Below, one piece after another: positions 1-8,382 of a stretch of DNA of 44,521 bases. Source of the stretch: a virus; the IMG/VR virus record IMGVR_UViG_3300032896_000441, positions 1-44,521 of that record; one strand, 5' to 3'. Position 1 is the first letter of the stretch. Each line of letters starts with the position of its first letter. The notes under the pieces were generated by a model, which was not told where the DNA came from, did no database searches, and saw only the letters and a program-made list of their open reading frames with translations. The translations under genes were made by a program, and so were the position numbers.

Positions 1-801
1 ATGACGAACATCACTTGGGGCTCCTCCATCCGGGACTTCGGCAAGTGGCAGCTCGCTGCTGACCGCGCGCCGGGGACCATCCGCCTCTACGCCTACCGCC
101 TCCGCGACCTCGCCGCCCTCGCCCCGGCCGGCCCCTCCGCGGTCACCGACGAGCTCCTCCTGGAGGTCATCGGCACTCACAAGGCGGCAGAAACCAAGAA
201 GAGCGTCCGGACCACCTACCGGACGTTCTTCAAGTGGGCTCACAAGTCCGGCCGGGTGCCCAGCAACCCGGCCGAGGACCTGCCCTCCATCACCATCCCC
301 CAGAAGCTGCCCAACCCGACCCCCGAGCCGGTCCTGGAGCTCGCGCTGCGCAGCGCGGATGAGCGCGAGCTCTTCATGCTCCGTCTCGGCGCGTACGCCG
401 GCCTGCGGTGCTGCGAGATCGCGATCGTGCATTCCGACCAGTGGGACCGCTACCGACGTGTGCTGAAGGTGGTCGGCAAGGGCGGCAAGATGCGTCGCGT
501 CGCGATCGCGCAGGAGGACCTGTGCCGCCTCCTCGACGACCTCGAGGGGTACGCGTTCCCGAACCGCTGGACCGGTCAGCCGATCACCGCGGGCCACGTC
601 TCCCGGCTCCTCTCGCGAGCGCTCGCTGAGACCTTCACCGGCCACACGCTGCGGCATCGGTTCGCGACCAAGGGGCTGAAGGGGACGAAGAACATCGTCG
701 CGGTCTCCAGGATGCTGGGCCACGCGAAGCTCGACACGACCCTGGTGTACACGCTGCTCGACGACGACGAGCTGTACGAGGTCGCGGCCGCCGTCGCGTA
801 G
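1..801 (+). CDS. int: Tyrosine recombinase (phage integrase)
   Basis: This 266-residue integrase would catalyse site-specific recombination between phage attP and a host tRNA attB. The N-terminal part (about 5-95) looks like a SAM-like arm/core-binding domain, and the catalytic domain follows. The full active-site set is visible: R136 (AGLR), K160 (VGKGGK), H215-x-x-R218 (HTLRH), H241 (LGHAKLDTT) and nucleophile Y250. The protein is short for the family because it lacks a long arm-binding extension. The window begins on its ATG, so the ribosome site cannot be judged. The far end of the window is a tRNA half, so int would sit directly beside attP if the molecule is circular. That is the usual phage arrangement. 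Confidence 0.95.
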   Translation: MTNITWGSSIRDFGKWQLAADRAPGTIRLYAYRLRDLAALAPAGPSAVTDELLLEVIGTHKAAETKKSVRTTYRTFFKWAHKSGRVPSNPAEDLPSITIPQKLPNPTPEPVLELALRSADERELFMLRLGAYAGLRCCEIAIVHSDQWDRYRRVLKVVGKGGKMRRVAIAQEDLCRLLDDLEGYAFPNRWTGQPITAGHVSRLLSRALAETFTGHTLRHRFATKGLKGTKNIVAVSRMLGHAKLDTTLVYTLLDDDELYEVAAAVA

Positions 802-844
802 AAACCCGGACAAGACCGGCGCGGCCGTGGCACCCTGCGTGGCC

Positions 845-1594
845 ATGAGCAACGCGCCTGCAGGCTGGTATCCGAACCCAGGTCCGGAGGGTGGCCAGCG
901 TTTCTGGGACGGCGAGCAGTGGACCGATCAGCAGCAGCCGGGAGCGTCGGCGGCGTACCAGCCGCCGGCGTCCCCGGTTGACGCGATGGCGAAGCGGCGA
1001 GCCACGAACGCCAGGACGCTGAAGATCTTCGGTGGCGCCCTGGGTGCCCTCCTGCTGATCGTGATCATCGGCGCTGCCGTCGGTGGGGATGACGAGGAGC
1101 CGGCGGCGTCCGACTCGAAGTCCGACGCCGGCGCCAGTGCCGCGCCGCCGAAGGCCGACGAGAGCCCGGCGGCTCCGCCCAAGCCGGCGAAGCCGATCGA
1201 GCAGGTGCAGGACGCCGTCGACGAGAGCGACGCCGACGACCCGACTGTCTCCCGGTGGGGCGGCCGTGGGTCGTGGCTGGTGGAGTTCAAGGTCAAGGAC
1301 AACCTGAGCATGGGCATGGTCCGGGGTGGGATCGCCATCGACGTGTTCGACATCGCCGAGGAAATCTCCAAGCTCGACGACGACGTCCCGGTCAAGGAGG
1401 TCGCGTTCCGCGGCACGTTCCCCCTCGTCGACAAGTTCGGTGAGGAGGAGGACGGCCAGGTGTTCTTCACGACCTTCCGCGGCTCGGACATCCGCAAGAT
1501 CAACTACGACAACGTGATGACCTCCGAGATGGACACCGTCGAAGCGCTCGCGATCGACAACATCGTCGGCCTCCACCCTGACTTCCGCGACTAG
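845..1594 (+). CDS. DUF2510 membrane protein, possible lysogeny or exclusion factor
   Basis: The protein has 249 residues. Residues 5-28 match the DUF2510 motif (PAGWYPNPG, WDGEQWT). One membrane helix follows at about 60-80, then a Pro/Ala/Asp-rich linker and a folded-looking C-terminal domain (about 135-249). An N-in, C-out topology is likely. I chose the ATG at 845 because the DUF2510 motif starts right after it; a GTG at 827 is the alternative, and neither has a clear Shine-Dalgarno. It lies 43 bp after int on the same strand and is insulated from the late operon by a strong hairpin, so it may be expressed from the prophage. A role in superinfection exclusion or host-surface change is inference only. 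Confidence 0.75.
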   Translation: MSNAPAGWYPNPGPEGGQRFWDGEQWTDQQQPGASAAYQPPASPVDAMAKRRATNARTLKIFGGALGALLLIVIIGAAVGGDDEEPAASDSKSDAGASAAPPKADESPAAPPKPAKPIEQVQDAVDESDADDPTVSRWGGRGSWLVEFKVKDNLSMGMVRGGIAIDVFDIAEEISKLDDDVPVKEVAFRGTFPLVDKFGEEEDGQVFFTTFRGSDIRKINYDNVMTSEMDTVEALAIDNIVGLHPDFRD

Positions 1595-1608
1595 GCACCA
1601 CAGACAGA

Positions 1609-1648
1609 ACGTGGCCCCCGCCGACCCGAAGGTCGGCGGGGGCCACGT
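1609..1648. terminator. Bidirectional hairpin terminator between convergent operons
   Basis: A perfect 18-bp inverted repeat (1609-1626 and 1631-1648) surrounds a CGAA tetraloop. It lies between the stop of the plus-strand DUF2510 gene (1594) and the stop of the last late gene (1670). There is no T-tract, which is common for actinobacterial terminators. It most likely ends transcription from both sides. Confidence 0.88.
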
Positions 1649-1669
1649 CTGTGTCGAGCAGCTCGGGCG

Positions 1670-2101
1670 TCAGGTCCGCTCGACGACCACCTTCTCGGTG
1701 CCGCCCTCACCGGCGACCGTCTTGACGAAGGCGCGGCGCGACGTCGCGGCCTCGATCGCCGGCGCGATCTTCAGCGGCCGCCAGATCGACTGGTACGTCG
1801 CGATCGCGGCCACGCAGATCACCAGGAAGCACGACAGCAGGCTCCGACCGGTGAACTCGTCGGTGAAGAACGCCGTGCCGCCGCCGGCGACGATCGACCA
1901 GACGATCGTGACGAGGGTGCGCCGGCGGCCGGACCAGGTGGGCTGCTGCACCACGGCGATCAGCAGGGGCGAGGCGAAGCCGACGATGAGCGCCCACATC
2001 TGGGCGTCCGTGACGACGTCGACGGGCTGCGAGTCGGCCGCGGCCGGCGCGAACAGGGCCAGGAGGTGCACGGCGTACACCTCAACGGTCAGCAGGATCA
2101 T
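1670..2101 (-). CDS. Small multi-pass membrane protein, holin candidate
   Basis: The 143-residue protein has an N-terminal hydrophobic segment and further helices near residues 35-50, 65-80 and 88-103, followed by a charged cytoplasmic-type tail. The ATG at 2101 is preceded by AAGGAG at good spacing, and the gene overlaps the previous one by 20 bp. It is the last gene of the late operon, just downstream of the endolysin and two other membrane proteins. That position and the size fit a holin that permeabilises the membrane for the amidase. I see no family-specific signature, so the holin call rests on context and hydropathy. Confidence 0.6.
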   Translation of the reverse strand: MILLTVEVYAVHLLALFAPAAADSQPVDVVTDAQMWALIVGFASPLLIAVVQQPTWSGRRRTLVTIVWSIVAGGGTAFFTDEFTGRSLLSCFLVICVAAIATYQSIWRPLKIAPAIEAATSRRAFVKTVAGEGGTEKVVVERT

Positions 2102-2567
2102 CCTTCTCTCCTTCCAGCGCCGGCGGTGTCGCCGGCGGCAGATCGTGGGGGTGGGACGGGAGCGCCCGCAGCGCGGAGTCGGCCGCGGCCCGGGCGATCT
2201 CGTCGACGACGACACCGCGCAGCGTCAGCACGGTGTCGGTGAGCTGCCCGGCGTACTCCAGGCAGCGGGACTCCTGCGCGGCATACATGTGCCGGTGCAG
2301 GGTCTTCTTCTCCTCGAGCTCGGCCTCGGCCTGGCGCCGGAGCCGGCGTTCCTCGTGGAGGTCGGTGCGCGTCTCGGTGAGGGCCGACCCCAGCGCCTCG
2401 AGGGCCTGCTTGGTCTCCTCCAACTGGTGCTGGTCGCGCTGGACCTGCGCAGCGGCCGCAGCCTGACGGTGCTGGTCCCTGCGGCTGTTCCGGTTGACGT
2501 AGATGGTGCCGATCGCGGTGATCACCGCGGCCGCTCCCAGCAGCAGAGCGGAGGGGTCCACACTCAC
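2082..2567 (-). CDS. Single-pass membrane protein with long coiled coil, lysis cassette
   Basis: The 161-residue protein starts at GTG 2567, in a GTGA overlap with the gene before it. It has an N-terminal hydrophobic helix (about 7-25), then a charged Gln/Glu/Arg-rich coiled coil (about 30-100), and a Pro-rich C-terminus. This shape resembles an inner-membrane spanin or a holin accessory protein. Classic spanins belong to Gram-negative hosts, so a spanin assignment would be odd here. Its place between two holin-like genes links it to lysis, but the exact role is unknown. Confidence 0.6.
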   Translation of the reverse strand: MSVDPSALLLGAAAVITAIGTIYVNRNSRRDQHRQAAAAAQVQRDQHQLEETKQALEALGSALTETRTDLHEERRLRRQAEAELEEKKTLHRHMYAAQESRCLEYAGQLTDTVLTLRGVVVDEIARAAADSALRALPSHPHDLPPATPPALEGEKDDPADR

Positions 2568-3025
2568 CTGCCCTTCGGTTCGTCGTACTCCCTGACGATG
2601 GGCTCGAACGGCGATCGCATCGGCTGCCGGCAGATCACCAGGTCCTTCGCGGTGAGGGCGGTCGCGAAGATGACGCCGATCGGCGACACGGCGCCGCCCT
2701 CTTGGTAGGCGAGGAGGAACCCAGCGGCCCACACCGACGTCGAGATCGCGGACAAGCTCAGAGCGACCCTCGCGTGGCCCTCGCTGCCCCGGATCGCGGC
2801 GTACGTCAGGTGCGCTCCCCCGACGAGGAAGGCCACGCCCCACACCCACACGGGCAGCACCGCTCGGATGACCTGGAAGCTGTCGCCGTCGAAGTCGGCC
2901 ACCAGGACGATGCACGCGGCCCCGACGAGGATGTGCCGCGCGGCCGCGATCACCAGGTAGGCGCGAGCTCGCCAGGTCATCTGCTCCTCGGGGACCGAGG
3001 GCAGGACGCCGACGGCCATCGTCAC
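2564..3025 (-). CDS. Four-helix membrane protein, second holin candidate
   Basis: The protein has 153 residues. Four hydrophobic segments are visible at about 23-42, 52-76, 85-105 and 113-128, followed by a polar C-terminal tail. GTG 3025 overlaps the endolysin stop (GTGA); ATG 3019 is an alternative start. The position directly after the amidase gene is typical for a holin. With the gene ending at 1670 there are two holin-like proteins, so one may be an antiholin. No named family was recognised. Confidence 0.55.
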   Translation of the reverse strand: MTMAVGVLPSVPEEQMTWRARAYLVIAAARHILVGAACIVLVADFDGDSFQVIRAVLPVWVWGVAFLVGGAHLTYAAIRGSEGHARVALSLSAISTSVWAAGFLLAYQEGGAVSPIGVIFATALTAKDLVICRQPMRSPFEPIVREYDEPKGR

Positions 3026-4032
3026 TTGGCGGCTCGGAGCGGCTTGCCCAGACGGCGCGCAAGCTCGAAGACCGCCGGCCGAGCAGCTGCAGCACGCCGG
3101 AGGGCGGCCTTCACGGTGGTGCCGCGCTGGTCGACCTTCGCGGCGAGGACCTTCTCGGCGGTGCGGGTGGCGATCTTCTCGATGTCCTCAGGGGTCACGT
3201 CGTCGTCCTCCAGGTAGCGGGTGAGCTCGGCCTCTCCGGAGGCCGAGGTGTAGCCGAGCCGGTCGATCTTCCGGCTGGTCCAGGTCGAGTGCTCGGAGTG
3301 GTGAGCGAGCTCGAAGTAGGACCGGAGAGCCGCGTTCGAGCGGCCCATGAACTCGCGCATGGTCATCCGGTCGCCGGTGCGGGGGTTGACGAGGACCCGG
3401 TCCCAGTCGGCCGCCTGCAGGCCGCCCTCCCACTCGGTGCCCCAGGCGTAGCGGCGGGCGGAGTCCCGCGGGATGGTGAACCGCTGGCCGCGCCCGGTCG
3501 GCACGGTCAGCGGGCCGCCCTGCCCCGGGTGGTTGGCCCACCCGAACGTGATGATCCGGTACGTCAGGTCCCAGCCGCCGTACCCGTTGCACAGCGGACC
3601 CGGGAGCGCGAGCGCCGGGTTCGGGTGTGGCCGGCCCGCTCGGCAGAGCCCCAGGACCGGGGTGAGGTTGCCCGGCGAGTATCCCGACACCGTGTGGTGC
3701 GACATCTCGTCGACGACGTGCAGCGCGTCCCACACGCCGTAGGCGCTGGGCCGACCCGGGAGCAGGTCGATCCGGGCCTCCGGCACGCCGTGGTCGAGCA
3801 TCACCGTCCGGAGCTCGCGGGCCTTGGCGAGCGCCCGGTCCCGGTCGCTGGCGCCGCGGGCGGACCGGGACAGCACGAGCCGGGCGGGGGGCTCGTCGAC
3901 GTCGACGAGCTGGCCGGCCTCGTGGCCCGCGGTCAGCTCCTCGGTGGTGGGGTGGGCCAGGACGTCGCAGACGTCGACCCAGGTGCCGTGCTTCGGTGGC
4001 TCATCGGCCTCGAGCAAGATCGCGTCGGTCAC
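3022..4032 (-). CDS. Endolysin: N-acetylmuramoyl-L-alanine amidase (PGRP/amidase-2 type)
   Basis: The 336-residue lysin would cleave the bond between muramic acid and L-Ala in peptidoglycan at the end of infection. The amidase domain spans about 95-265. The first zinc ligand lies in the SHHT motif (H112/H113), and the second metal/catalytic region is HHSEHSTW with K255 and D257 (244-257). The C-terminal 70 residues (270-336) are basic and helical and may bind the cell wall. There is no signal peptide, so export through a holin is expected. The gene starts at GTG 4032 behind a GGGAGG-rich stretch and is followed by three membrane-protein genes. The first 90 residues match nothing I recognise. 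Confidence 0.85.
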   Translation of the reverse strand: MTDAILLEADEPPKHGTWVDVCDVLAHPTTEELTAGHEAGQLVDVDEPPARLVLSRSARGASDRDRALAKARELRTVMLDHGVPEARIDLLPGRPSAYGVWDALHVVDEMSHHTVSGYSPGNLTPVLGLCRAGRPHPNPALALPGPLCNGYGGWDLTYRIITFGWANHPGQGGPLTVPTGRGQRFTIPRDSARRYAWGTEWEGGLQAADWDRVLVNPRTGDRMTMREFMGRSNAALRSYFELAHHSEHSTWTSRKIDRLGYTSASGEAELTRYLEDDDVTPEDIEKIATRTAEKVLAAKVDQRGTTVKAALRRAAAARPAVFELARRLGKPLRAAK

Positions 4033-4102
4033 CGATCACCACCTCCCTTCATCTAGTGGGCGGGGTGGTGAAGTGGTGCGCGGCCGAGTCCGCGCGCGAC
4101 GG

Positions 4103-4300
4103 TCAGGGCTCGGTCGGCGCCGCGGCGTCGGTGATCGCGGCCTGGAGGATGGCGGGGTCGCCGCCGTCCTCGATGAAGCGGCGCGCGGCGTCGGCGACCT
4201 GGACGGGCACGTCGGCGAGGCGTCGACGGCGTTCCTGCTCGGTCTGCACGGCGCGGCGGTGCTCGTCGAGCTCGTCGTCGTCCAGGGTGGTCAGGTCCAT
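4103..4300 (-). CDS. Small tail-associated protein of unknown function
   Basis: This 65-residue acidic, helical protein is preceded by GGAGG six bases before the ATG at 4300. It sits ten bases after the tail-fibre stop and before the endolysin. Small helical proteins in this place are common in actinophages. They may act as fibre chaperones or as a link to the lysis module. No domain was recognised. Confidence 0.6.
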   Translation of the reverse strand: MDLTTLDDDELDEHRRAVQTEQERRRRLADVPVQVADAARRFIEDGGDPAILQAAITDAAAPTEP

Positions 4301-4310
4301 GGGTGCCTCC

Positions 4311-6302
4311 TCAGGCTGCGGTGCCGGGCAGGGTGGTCGGCCAGGGGTCGCTGGTCTTGTAGGACAGCGATCCGTAGTAGGGGTTGTCCGTCGTCGCCCG
4401 GGTGATGTTCAGCCCGGTGGTCCCGAAGAATGCGGGGCGGATCGTTGGGGCGGTGGGAGGTCCCGAGACCGTGTGGACCGTGTGGCGCTCGGGGTTGGCC
4501 CCGGCGAGGACGTCGGGGCGGAAGCCGGTCGGGATCGCGGAGACCGCGACCGCCGTCGTGGACGACCCAGGGCTCAGGGCCGCGATGCGCCAGAAGACTC
4601 CTGCCTCCGTCCGGCAGATGGCAACCGCTGCGACTCCCACGGTTGCCCCGACCCAGCCGTTTGCGAGGAGTCCTGAGACGTCCCGCCAGCCGGTGTCGCC
4701 GGAGATGCAGACCCAGCCGGTCGAGCCGGTGCCGGTGTCCTTGTGCCAGCGTCGCGCGCCGTTGGTCTTGGCGAGGTCGACGTACTCCGCCCCCGGGGAG
4801 GCAGTGACGATGCCCTCCGGGGAGCCGATGCCCTCGTTGTAGCGCGTCCCGGCCTGCCCGAGACCAATGACGTCGGCTGCACGCACGACGAGCAGGTCCG
4901 AGATGCTGTTCCGCGCGGCGCCCGACCAGCGGGCACCCGGGGACGGGCCGAAGAAGAACGGCAGCGCGCGCGGGCTCTCCTCCATGAGCAGGTCGCCGGC
5001 GTGGTACGTCGCGCCCTCGGTCAGTCCAGCAGTCTGCTTGCTGATGAAGAACGTCACCGATCCGGTCGCGGTCGCGGTGAAGGTGACGGCGAGGCGGCGA
5101 GGGGTGCCGACGGCGTCGTCGGAGACGCCGCGCACCACGCTGCCTGGAACGGCGGTAGCGCTGTAGACCGACGCCCGGAGGCCGCCGCCGAGCGGAGCGT
5201 CCTTCTGCATCGAGACCGAGCAGGTGTAGGTCTTTCCGCTCTCGACGTTGAAGGTCTGAGCCAGGCCCGCGTCCAGGTTGGAGATGCCGGTCCCGTATGT
5301 GAACGCGACGCCGGGCTCGCCCGAGTCCGGGAACACGACGGGCGACTGCGCGATGCCGAAGCCAGCGCCGCCGTTGACGTTCCCCCAGTTCGTGAGTGTC
5401 ACGCCCGTCGGGGTGCGGGCGAGGTTGCGCCGCACGATCGGCATGGAAGGGATCGCGGCCCGGGCGGCCTCGGCAGCCAGACGCGCGGTCTCGGCGAGCG
5501 CGCGCTGCTCGCTGGCCGTGGCCGCGGACCCGGACGCCGCGGTCGCTGAGTCGGACGCCGCCGTGGCCTGAGCGGTCGCGGCCGCCACCTGCGCGAGCAC
5601 CGCCTGCTGAGCCGCCTCCGCCGCCTCCTGCGCGGCCAGCGCACCGAGCCGGGCCGAGTCCGCATCACCAGCGGAGTCCGACGCCGCACCTGCCGCCGTC
5701 GATGCGGCGGACGCCGAGCCAGACGCTGCCGTCGCGATCGCCTGGAGCTCGATCTCGGCCTGCGTGAGGGTCGTGTCGAGCGTGGTGGTCGCGCCCGTCA
5801 CCAGCTGGTCGACCTGCTCGGTCGCTTCGTCGACGAGCTCGCCGACCTGCGCGGCCGCCTGGTCCCGGTACTCGCGCGCCTGGTCGGCGTAGGCCCGGGC
5901 GGCGATCGCGGTCTCCGGCCGGCGCTGGCCGTCGGGGATCATGCGGAGCTCCAGCTGATCGCCGTCGTCGACGAGGACCTGGAACTCCTTCGTGATCTTG
6001 CTGAACTCGCCGCGCTTCGCACGGTTCTGGACCCGCGCGGTGAAGACGCCCCAGAAGCCGGTGATCGTGGCACCGTGCTCGTCGACGAACCCGTCCTGGT
6101 CGACGTGCGGGAAGGCGAAGCTCGCGACGCCGTCGGTGACGGTGACGGGCTCGGCGAACGGGTAGATCGCCTGACCGGTCGCGGCCCAGATCACGACGCC
6201 GTTGGTCTCGACCCACGCGTTGACCACGGCCTCGGTGCCGAGCACCCCGCTCGCGCGGCCGAACGTGACCTGGGCGGTGCTGATCCCTTCGGGCAGCGGC
6301 AT
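4311..6302 (-). CDS. Tail fibre protein with alanine-rich coiled coil
   Basis: The 663-residue protein is probably a receptor-binding fibre. Residues 1-125 form an N-terminal, beta-rich attachment domain. Residues about 130-290 are a long Ala/Ser/Gln/Glu heptad region of the kind that trimerises in fibres. Residues about 300-450 look like a carbohydrate-binding jelly roll (NLARTPTGVTLTNW and later beta strands), and the last 190 residues form a beta-rich tip. I chose ATG 6302 because GAGGAG lies at ideal spacing; an in-frame ATG at 6332 would overlap the previous gene. It lies last in the tail module, as host-range fibres usually do. Confidence 0.8.
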   Translation of the reverse strand: MPLPEGISTAQVTFGRASGVLGTEAVVNAWVETNGVVIWAATGQAIYPFAEPVTVTDGVASFAFPHVDQDGFVDEHGATITGFWGVFTARVQNRAKRGEFSKITKEFQVLVDDGDQLELRMIPDGQRRPETAIAARAYADQAREYRDQAAAQVGELVDEATEQVDQLVTGATTTLDTTLTQAEIELQAIATAASGSASAASTAAGAASDSAGDADSARLGALAAQEAAEAAQQAVLAQVAAATAQATAASDSATAASGSAATASEQRALAETARLAAEAARAAIPSMPIVRRNLARTPTGVTLTNWGNVNGGAGFGIAQSPVVFPDSGEPGVAFTYGTGISNLDAGLAQTFNVESGKTYTCSVSMQKDAPLGGGLRASVYSATAVPGSVVRGVSDDAVGTPRRLAVTFTATATGSVTFFISKQTAGLTEGATYHAGDLLMEESPRALPFFFGPSPGARWSGAARNSISDLLVVRAADVIGLGQAGTRYNEGIGSPEGIVTASPGAEYVDLAKTNGARRWHKDTGTGSTGWVCISGDTGWRDVSGLLANGWVGATVGVAAVAICRTEAGVFWRIAALSPGSSTTAVAVSAIPTGFRPDVLAGANPERHTVHTVSGPPTAPTIRPAFFGTTGLNITRATTDNPYYGSLSYKTSDPWPTTLPGTAA

Positions 6303-6304
6303 GC

Positions 6305-7774
6305 TCAGCTCCTCGCCGAGATGTTGAGGCACCGGATGCGGACCGAGGCGTTGGCCGTGTTGCAGCGAACGCCGTGCTTCGTGTGGCCGCTGTACGTCGC
6401 CGACTCGCCCGGGGCGAGCGTGTGGGTCAGCACCTGGCGCCCGTTCAGGAACCCGAGGAGCTTGTCGAGCACGGCCACCAGAGACAGGTGGTACTCCTGC
6501 CCAGGGTTGAGGGCGATGCTCGTCGTCCAGTTCACGATGGTCGCGCCGCGGTAGAGCTCCAGACGGCCCGAGGGTCCGTTGAAGTACCAGCCGAGTCGGG
6601 TGTTGGCGTCGGTGCTCTTGGCGATGACCCCGACCACGACAGCTGGGACGTAGGTGACGAGCGCGGAGACCTCCGCGTCGCTGAACCCGGTCTCGACGAC
6701 CACGTTGCCGGCGGTTGTGCAGGTGAGCGCCGACCCGTTCGGGACGAACACCCCGCTCGACTGCGCCTCGTAGGTGTGTCCCGTCTCGGTGTTGCCGAGC
6801 GTCTTGCGTGAGTACCGGTCCAGGACCTCGGGGACGCGAGAGGCGGTGGGCGCCGGGAGGTCGAAGGCGTCAGCGATTCGTGCGGCCATCAGTGCGTGGC
6901 CGGCGTCGCTGGGGTGGATGTTGTCCGGCTCGATGAGGTCGAGCGGGTCGGCTGCGCCTGGTCCGGAGGCCTCGGCGGCCTCGAAGGGCGTGAGTCCGTC
7001 GACGTAGATCGCGTCGGAGCGCTCGGTGACGACGGCCTGCATGGCCTCGACGAAGTCCTGCCAGGGCACGGCGGGGGCGGCGACGTCGGGGCGGGCGTAG
7101 GTGGAGCAGACGACCTGGAGCGGGTTGTTGCCCGCAGCGGTCGAGACCTCCGTGAGGCGGGCGTCGAGCTCGGCCTCGAAGGTCGCGGCCGGCGTACCGA
7201 AGAAGTAGTTGTTGGCGCCGATCATGTGGACCACGACGGCCGGCTTCACGACAGCGATCTGCGCCAGGGTGCCGCTGGGCACGTAGTTCGCCGACGTCGT
7301 TCCACCGATGCCGCCGTTGAGGACGTGCACTCCCGGCAGGGTGCGCTCGACGGCGCCGGTGAGGTCGCCCACGGGCGGCTCGTAGCCGTAGATCCCCGAG
7401 GGGAATGCCGCCTGCAGGCGCGCCGCCAGCACGTTGACGAAGCGGCGTGACGCGATCGTCGCTCCCACCCCGCCGGTCGACGACGACCCGAGCGTCACCA
7501 CCGTCACCGGGCCGCGCTGAGCCTTCGCCAGCTGGGCCAGGACGCGGCTCGCGTCCGAGAGGGCGGCGTCTCTCGCGCCGGCGATCGTGGCCGCGATGCC
7601 GTCTGCGAAGACGCCGCCGGCGTTCAGCGCGGCGGCCATCGTGCCGTCGTTGAGGGTGGCGCCGGCGGCGAGGTTCTCGTCGGACCACTCGGCGAGCTGG
7701 CGGAGGTAGCCGGGGACGTCGTTCGGGTCGTCAGCGACGGGGTACGGCGCGCCGTTCGGGGTGGTCTCCGGCAT
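6305..7774 (-). CDS. Tail fibre/spike with SGNH (GDSL-like) hydrolase domain
   Basis: The protein has 489 residues. After an N-terminal linker (about 1-85) lies an SGNH hydrolase fold: block I LGSSSTGG (95-102, nucleophile within the serine run at 97-99), block II GGIGG (154-158), block III GANN (186-189) and block V D284-x-x-H287-P. The C-terminal 150 residues are beta-rich and may bind a surface glycan (LamG/jelly-roll type). The enzyme could remove acyl or acetyl groups from cell-surface glycans during adsorption. It starts in a TGATG overlap with the baseplate-I gene, and a second fibre gene follows. The substrate cannot be read from the sequence. Confidence 0.82.
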   Translation of the reverse strand: MPETTPNGAPYPVADDPNDVPGYLRQLAEWSDENLAAGATLNDGTMAAALNAGGVFADGIAATIAGARDAALSDASRVLAQLAKAQRGPVTVVTLGSSSTGGVGATIASRRFVNVLAARLQAAFPSGIYGYEPPVGDLTGAVERTLPGVHVLNGGIGGTTSANYVPSGTLAQIAVVKPAVVVHMIGANNYFFGTPAATFEAELDARLTEVSTAAGNNPLQVVCSTYARPDVAAPAVPWQDFVEAMQAVVTERSDAIYVDGLTPFEAAEASGPGAADPLDLIEPDNIHPSDAGHALMAARIADAFDLPAPTASRVPEVLDRYSRKTLGNTETGHTYEAQSSGVFVPNGSALTCTTAGNVVVETGFSDAEVSALVTYVPAVVVGVIAKSTDANTRLGWYFNGPSGRLELYRGATIVNWTTSIALNPGQEYHLSLVAVLDKLLGFLNGRQVLTHTLAPGESATYSGHTKHGVRCNTANASVRIRCLNISARS

Positions 7775-8382
7775 CAGATGATGGTTCCTTCCTCGGGCAC
7801 GTGCGGGGTCATGGAGCCGAGGGTCGGGAAGCGCTCGGCGAGCTCGGCGAAGGTGCCGTGCTCTGCGGTCAGGTGGGCGAAGGTGGCGCCGTGGTCGACG
7901 ACCTCGACGTCGGGGTCGATGAGGAGCCCGACCGGCTTCTGGGTCGCTGCGGCCGCGACGACGTCGGCGAGGTCCTCGGGCGCCTCGGAGGCCCACACGC
8001 GGATCTTGAAGGTCCACGGGCCGTCGGTGCGCTCGAGCACGTCGACGCGCTTCGTGGCGCCGGTGAGGACGGTCTGCACTGCGCCCTTGATCGCCCGTGG
8101 GGTGCCGCGGCGCCACTGTGCGCGGCTGCGGACGAGCTCGCGCTGCTGCTCGGTGGTCAGGCCGTCGGGGACGGGGGTTCCGGTGGCGCGGCCCAGCCAT
8201 GCCGGGTCCGGGGTCTCGTTGATGTCGAACCCGGCGGTCCAGCCCCGGGCCGTGGGCTGCACCAGGGCGTCGGCACGCTCGAGCACCGAGGTGAGCGCCT
8301 CGACGAGCGGCTGCAGCTGCTCGCCGGCGCGACGACGGAAGGTCGGGCCGAGCCCTGCCAGGACCCGCTCAGCGACGGTCAC
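7774..8382 (-). CDS. Tail protein I (Mu gp48 / P2 gpI-like baseplate wedge)
   Basis: The 202-residue protein lies between baseplate J and the fibres, exactly as in P2- and Mu-type contractile tails. The helical N-terminus (about 1-65), the PAWLGRATG region and the RGTPRAIKGA motif before a beta-rich domain fit the gpI family. This wedge component connects the central baseplate to the fibres. It starts with GTG 8382 in a GTGA overlap with baseplate J. Confidence 0.85.
   Translation of the reverse strand: MTVAERVLAGLGPTFRRRAGEQLQPLVEALTSVLERADALVQPTARGWTAGFDINETPDPAWLGRATGTPVPDGLTTEQQRELVRSRAQWRRGTPRAIKGAVQTVLTGATKRVDVLERTDGPWTFKIRVWASEAPEDLADVVAAAATQKPVGLLIDPDVEVVDHGATFAHLTAEHGTFAELAERFPTLGSMTPHVPEEGTII

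Noticed and set aside
4033-4102. A promoter or small gene in the gap between the fibre-associated gene and the endolysin
   Set aside because: Only 70 bases with a GGGAGG-rich ribosome site; no convincing -35/-10 or open frame.
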